From Clostridiales bacterium (GTDB taxonomy: Bacteria; Bacillota; Clostridia; Oscillospirales; Oscillospiraceae): 10,857 nucleotides of DNA. This document shows positions 1-6,688 of this stretch, one piece after another. The position numbers and the translations under genes were made by a program. Position 1 is the stretch's first letter; each line of letters opens with the position of its first letter. Where the stretch lies: contig JAAYWX010000175.1 of NCBI GenBank assembly GCA_012516225.1, positions 1 through 10,857 on the forward strand, read 5' to 3'. The notes under the pieces were generated by a model, which was not told the DNA's origin, searched no databases, and saw only the letters and a program-made list of their open reading frames with translations.

Positions 1-63
1 TCGGAAGCAAACGCGAAAGCGAGATACGAACATCTTGAGCGGCTTATGAAGCTGTATGAATAA
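1..63 (+). CDS. C-terminal end of an unidentified protein (partial)
   Basis: The first 60 bases read without a stop and end with TAA at 61-63. The 20 residues are charged and probably helical, ending in RLMKLYE. The frame is supported by the strong terminator about 40 bases downstream, which would end this gene's transcript. Too little of the protein is present to assign a family, and no function is proposed. The start lies outside the window. Confidence 0.55.
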   Translation, partial: SEANAKARYEHLERLMKLYE

Positions 64-102
64 GTTCCGGCCTAATTTACGACCGGAAAAATACGAATAA
101 AA

Positions 103-137
103 GACAGGCGGCAGCCTTCCCTGCCGCCTGTCTTGTT
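103..137 (+). terminator. Intrinsic terminator after the leftmost gene
   Basis: A perfect 12-bp stem (GACAGGCGGCAG at 103-114, CTGCCGCCTGTC at 121-132) with a six-base loop is followed by TTGTT. It lies 40 bases after the stop of the partial gene. The A-rich left flank could also let it work weakly in the opposite direction. Confidence 0.85.
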
Positions 138-353
138 GTAAGCTTCGCAACATTTCCATGGAAATGCAGCAGCTGCATAGTTATGCACTCCTATCAAGCA
201 ACATTTACGGAAAAGAGCAAAAGCGAGATTTTCCTCCGTTTCTTTACAGAATATCCCCCGTACGGGCTTGTGACCCGCTAAAAATAGTGCTTAACTCTAT
301 ATGTTTTTATAAAAAACTATAATGAGTATATTGCACCGGAAAGGAACGAGAAA
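138..353. promoter_or_regulatory. Upstream region of the S8 protease gene with clustered palindromes
   Basis: This non-coding stretch holds several short symmetric elements. There is a perfect 16-base palindrome, CATTTCCATGGAAATG (151-166). An inverted repeat TGCATA-GT-TATGCA lies at 174-187. A perfect 10-base palindrome, CCCGTACGGG, lies at 257-266. The nonamer GCAACATTT occurs twice in direct orientation (147-155 and 198-206). Such symmetry suits binding sites for dimeric regulators, but no known operator is recognised. A -10-like hexamer and the protease ribosome binding site lie at the right end. Confidence 0.35.
318..323 (+). promoter_or_regulatory. Candidate -10 element of the S8 protease gene
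   Basis: A perfect TATAAT hexamer lies 30 bases before the ATG, in an AT-rich stretch. No good -35 is found 16-18 bases upstream: the 17-base position reads CTCTAT. The nearest better match, TTAACT at 291-296, is 21 bases away. The promoter is therefore tentative, or may depend on an activator acting at the palindromes further upstream. Confidence 0.3.
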
Positions 354-3300
354 ATGAAACAAAAACCTACACCAAGGCGCATAACAGCTTATTTACTCGC
401 TTTTTTACTGATTATATCACTGCTGCCGCCGCTGCAAGTTTCGGCATCAGAAAACAATTATGCTGATCAATTTCAGAACATTCCCACTGAAAGCGAAAAC
501 AACTGCAACGGCTATATTGTAAAATTGAAACAATCCAAAGCGGTTTCTCTCTTTTCTGACTTAAAATCCGAACTGGAAGTAATTTCCCCGGAAAACGACA
601 TCTTTCTTGCGAGCTCTATGGAGCAAATTGAAAAAATGGTTCCATTATCCGCCATTGAATATATTGAACCAAACTACAAATTGCATCCCCTTGACAGTAA
701 TGTCAACGATACCCTCTATACAAGCGGAGCCCAATGGAATTTGGATGCAATGAAAGTTCCAAAAGCATGGTCTAAAGGACAATATGGCGAAGGGGTTACT
801 GTTGCGGTAATTGACAGCGGTATGTTTGGTATCTGCAATGGAGAAAGTCATGAAGATATCGACTCTAAAAAAATTGTCAAACCGTATAATTTTTTAGCAA
901 AGAATACGGATGTAACAGATAGCCGCGGCCATGGTACTTATGTAGCCGGTATTATCTTTGCAAAGACCAACAATGGTACCGGCGTTGCCGGCATTATGCC
1001 AGAAGTAAAAATTATGCCTCTAAAGGTTTTCGGCGTTGAGGATGCTGATACTGCACATGTAATATCAGCGATAGAATATGCTGTTGATAACGGTGCCGAT
1101 GTCATTAATCTCAGCCTCGGAGGAAAGGATGCGTCCCAAGCGCTGAAATCCGCCTGTGACGCTGCAGTCGCAAAGGGTGTTTTAGTGGTCGCGGCCGCCG
1201 GAAACGACGGTACGAGCACGCCTTTTTACCCCGCTGCCTTTGATTCTGTCATAGGTGTTGCCGCCTTGGATACCGGTAATACCCGCTACCAAAATTCACA
1301 GTACGGAGACAGCGTATATGTATCCGCTCCGGGAGCCAAGATCGCTGTTATAGACAATAAAACTAACCAGTACTCTGTTAAATCTGGAACATCTATGTCC
1401 GCTCCGCAAGTTGCCGCTCTCGGCGCTATGGCTAAAAGCATCAATCCAAATATAAATCAAGACGGCTTTAAACAGCTTTTGCAGCAGACCTGCACCGACT
1501 TAGGCGAAAAAGGATTTGATATTTTCTTTGGCTGGGGAGCAATAAATTTTGAAACTGCCGCCGATAAGCTGCTTGGTACTGAAACGCATGAACATACATA
1601 CGGGCCATGGGTAAGCAACGGAGAAACGACTCACAGCCGGACGTGTAGCGGTTGCGGCCACAGGGAAACATCTCTGCACATATGGGACAACGGGACAACC
1701 GGAGACAATGGTATTACATATACCTGCACTGTCTGCGGAGAAAAACGTGTTAGCGCAAACCCTATAAGCGATGTATGGGAATATAATCTTATAAACAATG
1801 GAGAAGAAGTAGAGCTTACAAAGTATATCGGTACCCAAACCAATGTAATCGTTCCCTCAACTCTTGATATCAATGGCAAAAAACTCCCTGTTACCGCTAT
1901 AGGCAATAAAACATTCATGGGAAGCAGCATTTTATGGGTCGAACTGCCAGACAGCATTACTAAAGTGGAAGACGGCTATGCTTCTACATCTTCCGGCGTT
2001 ATTGGTGCATTTGCCTATTGCAAAAATTTAACCGTCGTTAAACTCTCTCCCAATATGAAAAAAATTGCTGACTATATGTTTTATGGATCTGGTTCTGATT
2101 ACCGTTTGGAACTTACAATTCCTAATGGTATTTCCGAAATTGGAGATTCGGCCTTTTCCATGTGCAATAGTTTGGCTGAACTCAATTTGCCTCACTCCGT
2201 GAAAAAAATCGGGAATTCCGCTTTTTATCAGTGCAGACGTTTAGCTACTCTCAATATACCTGGCGTGACGACTATTGAATCCGATGCCTTTACGGAAACA
2301 ATTTTTGAGGAAACCTATGAAAATCTTTGGAAGGCTGGCAAGTTTGAAGGCATCGTATACGCTGGAAAAGTGGCATATTTATACTTTGGCCCTTATTCTG
2401 CCAGCGGTTCTTCGGAATACAAGCGCAGTGTTATGCCCGAAAATACCAATCTTGTTCTGTCTGACGGAACACTGGGAATTTCCGAGTTTCTGTTCCAAAG
2501 CCACTATATAGATCAGAATTCATGCAAAAACAATCTTAAATCCATCACTGTCCCTGAAACTCTGCAATATATTCCCGAAAATTTTTTCAGTGGCTTTGCC
2601 GGTATGGATTTGTACGGATTTCCCGGCTCATATGCCCAGACTTATGCTGCTTCCTGCAGCAACATTAGCTTCAAACCTATCATCACAGAGAAAGAACAAA
2701 AAGAGGCTTATGAATGGTACGATAAGCCGGCGGACAAGAACCTCTATGTAATCAATACCGCGGAAGATCTCAGAGGATTTGCCGATATCGTAAATATCAA
2801 TGAGAATAATTTTAAAGATGCTACCGTTAAAATTGGTAAAGATATAGATTTGGGAGGACTAACTTCATCTGGATATGGTGTATCCGCTAACCAGTGGTTT
2901 GCGCTGAATGGATTTCAAGGTACTTTAGACGGTCAGGGCCATACGATCTCCGGAATTTATGTAAACTGCGAACAAAATTATCAAGGATTTTTCGCGGAAC
3001 TTTCCTCCACCTGTACAATCAAGAATCTTAATCTTAAGGGAAAAGTTACTGGTGGCGACTATGTCGGTGGGCTTGTCGGAAAAAGCAGCGGAGCATCTAT
3101 AGAAAACTGTTCCTTTAACGGAACAGTTGACGGCGGACAAAAGTTGGGCTATGTGGGCGGTATAGCCGGATATGCCAGCGGCAAAATCTCAGGTTGCAGC
3201 GTTGCCGGTTCTGTGACAAACAGGATTGTCAGTGTCAGTGATGTCCAGTTTACAGGTTCTACCGGCGGCATAACCGGTTATGCAGCAGGCTGCAATATTG

Positions 3301-5660
3301 AAAAATGCGAAAATAATGCCTCGGTCATATGCAAAGCATACAGCGCTGGCGGAATTGCGGGGCATATGTTTATGATGAGCAAAATAAGCGACTGTACCAA
3401 TAATGCCGCTATAAGCGGCCTGCAGTTTGTCGGCGGTATAGCCGGAAGAGTAACGGCTCAGGGTGAAAAACTTATAAACAACTGTATAAACAACGGTACG
3501 GTCACCGGTACTACATATGCCGGAGGTATAGCAGGCGTCACTGTAGGATACGGCTCAAGCATAGAGGAGTGCACCAACAAGGGATCGGTTGATGCAAAAA
3601 ATTACGCTGCAGGAATTCTTGGTTACAGTGAAGCCTCAAAAGTAAAAAAGTGCTGCAATGACGCAAACATAACGGCTTTTTACTCGGCAGCCGGTATTAT
3701 CGCCAAAGACTCAGGATTCGGCGTGGAGGACAGTTATAAACTTGGAAATATCACTGCTTCTGCTAATCATGCCGGAGGCATAGTTGCCTTTGCCACAAAC
3801 GGCGAAAACGAAAGTAGTATAATAAATTGCTATAATATGGGAAAGATAACCGCTGCCGACGGAGCCGATCCACTCGGAAATGTATATAATAACGGCAATA
3901 TTTTTAAAAATTGCTATTATTTATCAGACAAGGAGAACACATCTGTTCCTAACCGTAAAGGAAAGACTGCCGAAGCATTCAAAAACGGCAGTGTAGCTTA
4001 CAGCCTGGGCAGCAGTTACGGGCAGACAATAGGGAAAGATCTTCACCCTGTATTCAGGACTCAAAGCAACGCTGTCCTTACAGACGGAACAAACTACTAT
4101 AACGAAGGTCAGTCTCCCTCTCACTCCCACAGCTTTGGTGAATGGGTTTCTGACGGTCCAGAAAACCACAAGCGCACCTGCGCCTGCGGCGCGAGTGAAA
4201 CAGCTCCGCACACATGGGACAGCGGCATAGTTGAAAAGCCTGCGACCGAAACCGAACCGGGAGTTATGAAATATACCTGCACCGTCTGCGGCGCGGTTAA
4301 AACCGAAGTAATTCCGATTGTCGACAACATAATCAAAATCGGAACGATAGCAGAACTGCAAGCCTTTGCAAAAGCTGTAGACGAAGGTGACAGCTATAAA
4401 GACAAAACTGTTCTTCTGACGGCGGATATAGATGCAAGCGGTACAGCCTGGAATCCTATCGGATACTACATTTCCACAAAAGATTTTAAAAATTTTGCCG
4501 GTACATTCGACGGACAGGGACACACTGTCACCATTAACGCCTGCGATCAAAACTCCTCCGGCTTTGGCTTTATTGCGGTTAACAGCGGCACAATTAAAAA
4601 CCTAACTGTTGCAGGAACTATCAGTGCCAAAAGCTATGTTGGCGGCATCGCCGGAAAAAATGGCGGCAAAATTGAAAGCTGTACCAATAAAGCAGACATA
4701 TCCGGAACCTCCACAGCTATTGGTGGAATTGCAGGATACTGCGAAACAAACTCCTATATTGAAAACTGTGCCAACTTTGGAAATGTTGTAACCGTTGGCG
4801 CACAGTATGTGGGAGGAATCGTCGGTCAAACTTTGGCTAAAGCTGACATTTGCTGTTGCTTCAACTCCGGTTCTGTTTCCGGCACCAAGGGATACATAGG
4901 CGGTATCGCCGGATATGCTTTAGACAATGTCCATAACTGCTACAACACCGGTACAGTAAGTACTTCCGATACTAAAAGCAAAACAATAGGCGGTATTGCT
5001 GGCTACCTTATGGGAACAGGCAACATTAAAAATTGCTATAGTACCGGCATGGTGAATGCCGCTTATTCAGCCGCAATCGCCGGTAACGCTACGGCTCCCA
5101 AGCTTTCAAACAACTACTATTTGAGCGGAAGCGCCAGCTATGGCATATATAATCTATCCAGCACCGAAGGCTGCAAAAGCTCGGATGAAATGAAAACAGC
5201 AGACTTTCTTTCCTCACTCGGAGACGCCTTTACTGCGGACTATTCCGGAAAATCTTCTATAAACAGCGGATATCCCATTTTAAAATGGCAGGTCGTCCAT
5301 ACCCACAGCTTCGGCGAATGGGTTTCTGACGGTCCGGAAAACCACAAGCGCACCTGCGCCTGCGGCGCGAGTGAAACAGCTCCGCACACATGGGACAGCG
5401 GCATAGTTGAAAAGCCTGCGACGGAAACCGAACCGGGAGTTATGAAATATACCTGCACCGTCTGCGGCGCGGTTAAAACCGAAATAATTCCGAAGCTTCC
5501 CTCAAGCGGCAGCGGATCCGGAAACATAGGTGAAACAGATACTTCAACAATAGTTAATCCTGACGGAAGTATAACAACTATTACCAAAGATAACTTAACG
5601 GGAACTCTTGTTGAAACCACCAACGGCAAAGATGGATCAAAAACTGTCCGCGAAACCTAG
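354..5660 (+). CDS. Giant secreted S8 (subtilisin-like) protease with LRR and GLUG repeats, ending at an in-frame amber codon
   Basis: This is a 1768-residue secreted serine endopeptidase and adhesin-like protein. The ATG follows GGAAAGGA (338-345) with an 8-base gap. A signal peptide (residues 1 to about 31, cut near VSA) precedes an I9-type propeptide (about 53-111). The S8 domain (about 120-405) has the full triad: Asp154 in VAVIDSG, His193 in RGHGTYVAG and Ser347 in SGTSMSAPQ, plus oxyanion Asn284 in AAGNDG. It is therefore probably active. Then come Cys/His module 1 (412-465), BspA-type leucine-rich repeats (about 470-770), a region with GLUG array 1 (about 795-1190), module 2 (1257-1316), a region with GLUG array 2 (about 1325-1590), module 3 (1649-1708) and a Gly/Ser then Thr/Asp/Gly-rich linker. 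Repeats of this kind usually mediate binding to host or polymer surfaces. The frame ends at TAG but continues open to 6509 with three SLH domains, so this may be a truncated or readthrough-controlled product. Natural substrate unknown. Confidence 0.9.
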   Translation: MKQKPTPRRITAYLLAFLLIISLLPPLQVSASENNYADQFQNIPTESENNCNGYIVKLKQSKAVSLFSDLKSELEVISPENDIFLASSMEQIEKMVPLSAIEYIEPNYKLHPLDSNVNDTLYTSGAQWNLDAMKVPKAWSKGQYGEGVTVAVIDSGMFGICNGESHEDIDSKKIVKPYNFLAKNTDVTDSRGHGTYVAGIIFAKTNNGTGVAGIMPEVKIMPLKVFGVEDADTAHVISAIEYAVDNGADVINLSLGGKDASQALKSACDAAVAKGVLVVAAAGNDGTSTPFYPAAFDSVIGVAALDTGNTRYQNSQYGDSVYVSAPGAKIAVIDNKTNQYSVKSGTSMSAPQVAALGAMAKSINPNINQDGFKQLLQQTCTDLGEKGFDIFFGWGAINFETAADKLLGTETHEHTYGPWVSNGETTHSRTCSGCGHRETSLHIWDNGTTGDNGITYTCTVCGEKRVSANPISDVWEYNLINNGEEVELTKYIGTQTNVIVPSTLDINGKKLPVTAIGNKTFMGSSILWVELPDSITKVEDGYASTSSGVIGAFAYCKNLTVVKLSPNMKKIADYMFYGSGSDYRLELTIPNGISEIGDSAFSMCNSLAELNLPHSVKKIGNSAFYQCRRLATLNIPGVTTIESDAFTETIFEETYENLWKAGKFEGIVYAGKVAYLYFGPYSASGSSEYKRSVMPENTNLVLSDGTLGISEFLFQSHYIDQNSCKNNLKSITVPETLQYIPENFFSGFAGMDLYGFPGSYAQTYAASCSNISFKPIITEKEQKEAYEWYDKPADKNLYVINTAEDLRGFADIVNINENNFKDATVKIGKDIDLGGLTSSGYGVSANQWFALNGFQGTLDGQGHTISGIYVNCEQNYQGFFAELSSTCTIKNLNLKGKVTGGDYVGGLVGKSSGASIENCSFNGTVDGGQKLGYVGGIAGYASGKISGCSVAGSVTNRIVSVSDVQFTGSTGGITGYAAGCNIEKCENNASVICKAYSAGGIAGHMFMMSKISDCTNNAAISGLQFVGGIAGRVTAQGEKLINNCINNGTVTGTTYAGGIAGVTVGYGSSIEECTNKGSVDAKNYAAGILGYSEASKVKKCCNDANITAFYSAAGIIAKDSGFGVEDSYKLGNITASANHAGGIVAFATNGENESSIINCYNMGKITAADGADPLGNVYNNGNIFKNCYYLSDKENTSVPNRKGKTAEAFKNGSVAYSLGSSYGQTIGKDLHPVFRTQSNAVLTDGTNYYNEGQSPSHSHSFGEWVSDGPENHKRTCACGASETAPHTWDSGIVEKPATETEPGVMKYTCTVCGAVKTEVIPIVDNIIKIGTIAELQAFAKAVDEGDSYKDKTVLLTADIDASGTAWNPIGYYISTKDFKNFAGTFDGQGHTVTINACDQNSSGFGFIAVNSGTIKNLTVAGTISAKSYVGGIAGKNGGKIESCTNKADISGTSTAIGGIAGYCETNSYIENCANFGNVVTVGAQYVGGIVGQTLAKADICCCFNSGSVSGTKGYIGGIAGYALDNVHNCYNTGTVSTSDTKSKTIGGIAGYLMGTGNIKNCYSTGMVNAAYSAAIAGNATAPKLSNNYYLSGSASYGIYNLSSTEGCKSSDEMKTADFLSSLGDAFTADYSGKSSINSGYPILKWQVVHTHSFGEWVSDGPENHKRTCACGASETAPHTWDSGIVEKPATETEPGVMKYTCTVCGAVKTEIIPKLPSSGSGSGNIGETDTSTIVNPDGSITTITKDNLTGTLVETTNGKDGSKTVRET
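1587..1748 (+). other. Cys/His module 1 (CxxC...CxxC)
   Basis: Residues 412-465 of the protease form a small module with an HEH start, TCSGCG (Cys431, Cys434), a histidine before a tryptophan, and YTCTVCG (Cys458, Cys461). The paired cysteines and histidines suggest a zinc-ribbon-like or disulfide-stabilised fold. It differs from copies 2 and 3, which have CxC in place of the first CxxC and are nearly identical to each other. It links the catalytic domain to the leucine-rich repeats. Metal binding is inferred from residue pattern only. Confidence 0.55.
4126..4316 (+). repeat. 191-bp intragenic direct repeat, copy A (Cys/His module 2)
   Basis: This segment matches 5302-5492 at 186 of 191 positions by my hand alignment, with no gaps. 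The five differences are single-base changes. It encodes the second Cys/His module (about residues 1258-1320) with a CxC and a CxxC motif. The offset between copies is 1176 bases, exactly 392 codons. Such identity, against clear divergence from module 1 and between the two GLUG arrays, suggests recent duplication or gene conversion. Confidence 0.93.
5302..5492 (+). repeat. 191-bp intragenic direct repeat, copy B (Cys/His module 3)
   Basis: Second copy of the repeat at 4126-4316, in the same orientation and reading phase. It encodes the third Cys/His module (about residues 1650-1712), immediately before the Gly/Ser-rich linker. Recombination between copies would remove or duplicate GLUG array 2 plus one module without shifting the frame. 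Confidence 0.93.
5658..5660 (+). other. In-frame amber codon between protease/adhesin and SLH anchor
   Basis: The TAG lies in a Thr/Asp/Gly-rich linker whose pattern of short DG-containing repeats continues on both sides (NGKDGS before it, KDGT right after). No frameshift or second stop occurs in the next 282 codons. One base change from CAG (Gln) or AAG (Lys) would explain it, as would a sequencing error. TAG also ends rplU in this window, so it is a normal stop in this genome. Programmed readthrough is possible but unproven. Confidence 0.85.
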
Positions 5661-6509
5661 AAGGACGGAACTGTAACTACGACAAAAACTTCTGCTTCCG
5701 GCGACAGAACCGAAATAATCAAAAAAGGGGACGGCTCTGTAATCTTCAGCGAAACTCGCAATAACGGCACAACTATAAAAGCTGAAACAAATACAGATGG
5801 CAAGACAAGCGCTGAAATCGGCATACCAAAAGGTATTGGCAAGGCAACTGTTACAATCCCGACTTCCGGAAAGCTTAAGCCGGGAAATGTAGCCGCCATA
5901 ATATATCCCGATGGAGGCAGAAAGATAATTAAAAACTCTGTCCCAACTGACGACGGAATTACGTTTAATCTTACCGAAAGCGCAAAGATTGAAATTTCCG
6001 ACAACAGCAAGAAGTTCAGCGATGTGCATGACAGCGATTGGTCGTCTGAAGCTGTCTGCTTTGCTTCAAGTCGTGAACTTTTAAGCGGTACAGCGGAAAA
6101 CACCTTTTCCCCCAATGCGGAAATGACTCGAGCAATGCTCTTTACCGTTTTGGCTCGCTATGACGGTCAAGAAACTTCAGGTGGCAGCAATTGGTATGAG
6201 AAAGCGCAAAACTGGGTAAAGGGAACAGGCATTTCTGATGGCTCGCAACCTGAAATGAAAATAAGCCGCGAGCAATTGGTAACAATAATCTACCGATATG
6301 CCGGTTCACCTGATTACAGCGGCGGAAGCCTCAATAATTTCTCTGACGCAGACAGCGTCAGCAAATATGCGGAAAATGCATTTTGCTGGGCAATAAAAGA
6401 AGGTATTATCTCCGGCAAAGGAAACGGACTTCTTGACCCTAAAGGAACCGCCACCCGTGCCGAAACTGCCGCCATATTAATGCGCTTTATAATATCCGCC
6501 TCTAAATAA
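5661..6509 (+). CDS. In-frame downstream part of the protease gene: linker plus three SLH domains
   Basis: These 282 codons continue the frame of the protease gene after its TAG and end at TAA (6507-6509). The first part (to about 6010) is the rest of the Thr/Asp/Gly-rich linker and a small beta-rich stretch. Three S-layer homology domains follow: the first from FSDV near 6015 with TRAM, the second near 6185-6310 with SREQ, the third near 6335-6500 with TRAE. SLH triplets bind secondary cell-wall polymers and hold proteins on Gram-positive surfaces, so this is the wall anchor. No signal peptide and no independent start with a ribosome binding site is visible. The GTG at 6024 would cut into the first SLH domain. 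It therefore makes sense only as part of the upstream gene, either as a readthrough extension or as the 3' half of a recently broken gene (354-6509, 2051 residues if TAG is decoded). Confidence 0.75.
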   Translation, partial: KDGTVTTTKTSASGDRTEIIKKGDGSVIFSETRNNGTTIKAETNTDGKTSAEIGIPKGIGKATVTIPTSGKLKPGNVAAIIYPDGGRKIIKNSVPTDDGITFNLTESAKIEISDNSKKFSDVHDSDWSSEAVCFASSRELLSGTAENTFSPNAEMTRAMLFTVLARYDGQETSGGSNWYEKAQNWVKGTGISDGSQPEMKISREQLVTIIYRYAGSPDYSGGSLNNFSDADSVSKYAENAFCWAIKEGIISGKGNGLLDPKGTATRAETAAILMRFIISASK

Positions 6510-6528
6510 AAAAGTTCCTTAAAAATCC

Positions 6529-6571
6529 GGCGCCGCGGGGCATAAAAGCCCTGCGGCGCCTTAAAATTTTT
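6529..6571 (+). terminator. Intrinsic terminator after the SLH region
   Basis: A 13-bp GC-rich stem (6529-6541 with 6548-6560, one G:U-type pair) with loop ATAAAA is followed by TTAAAATTTTT. It begins 20 bases after the TAA at 6509 and not after the TAG at 5660. The transcription unit therefore includes the SLH part. Confidence 0.88.
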
Positions 6572-6636
6572 CCCTTGTCTGACTTTATTCATTATCCGCG
6601 GTTTTCCATAAGTATGTCTAACCGTAACCTTGCAAT

Positions 6637-6645
6637 CATATAATA
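6637..6645 (+). promoter_or_regulatory. Candidate -10 element (sigma-K/E-like or sigma-A-like) for the cysteine-rich gene
   Basis: CATATAATA fits the CATANNNTA -10 pattern of the mother-cell sporulation sigma factor K. It also contains a perfect sigma-A TATAAT (6639-6644). No TTGACA-like -35 is present. The only nearby AC for a sigma-K -35 (6621-6622) is spaced about 14 bases, shorter than usual. It lies 43 bases before the start codon. Which sigma factor uses it cannot be decided from sequence. Confidence 0.3.
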
Positions 6646-6688
6646 GGACGGCGCAGGTATTCTGCAAAATATATTAAGGAGTGATCTT

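Noticed and set aside
3924..4550. A 208-codon open frame on the minus strand within the protease gene
   Set aside because: It lies opposite a clearly coding strand with recognisable domains, has no family resemblance, and parts of it repeat in the other copy only because the sense strand is repeated.
3045..5120. GLUG arrays as a DNA-level tandem repeat or CRISPR-like array
   Set aside because: The periodicity is in the protein. The underlying DNA units are diverged in sequence and length, and there is no spacer/repeat structure.
5658..5660. Genome-wide reassignment of TAG to an amino acid
   Set aside because: rplU in this window ends with TAG exactly where L21 proteins normally end, so TAG works as a stop here. 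Only local readthrough, mutation or error remain plausible.
6024..6509. Independent small SLH gene starting at GTG 6024
   Set aside because: No ribosome binding site or signal peptide is present, and this start would fall inside the first SLH domain. The same frame is open from the upstream TAG and joins the protease gene.
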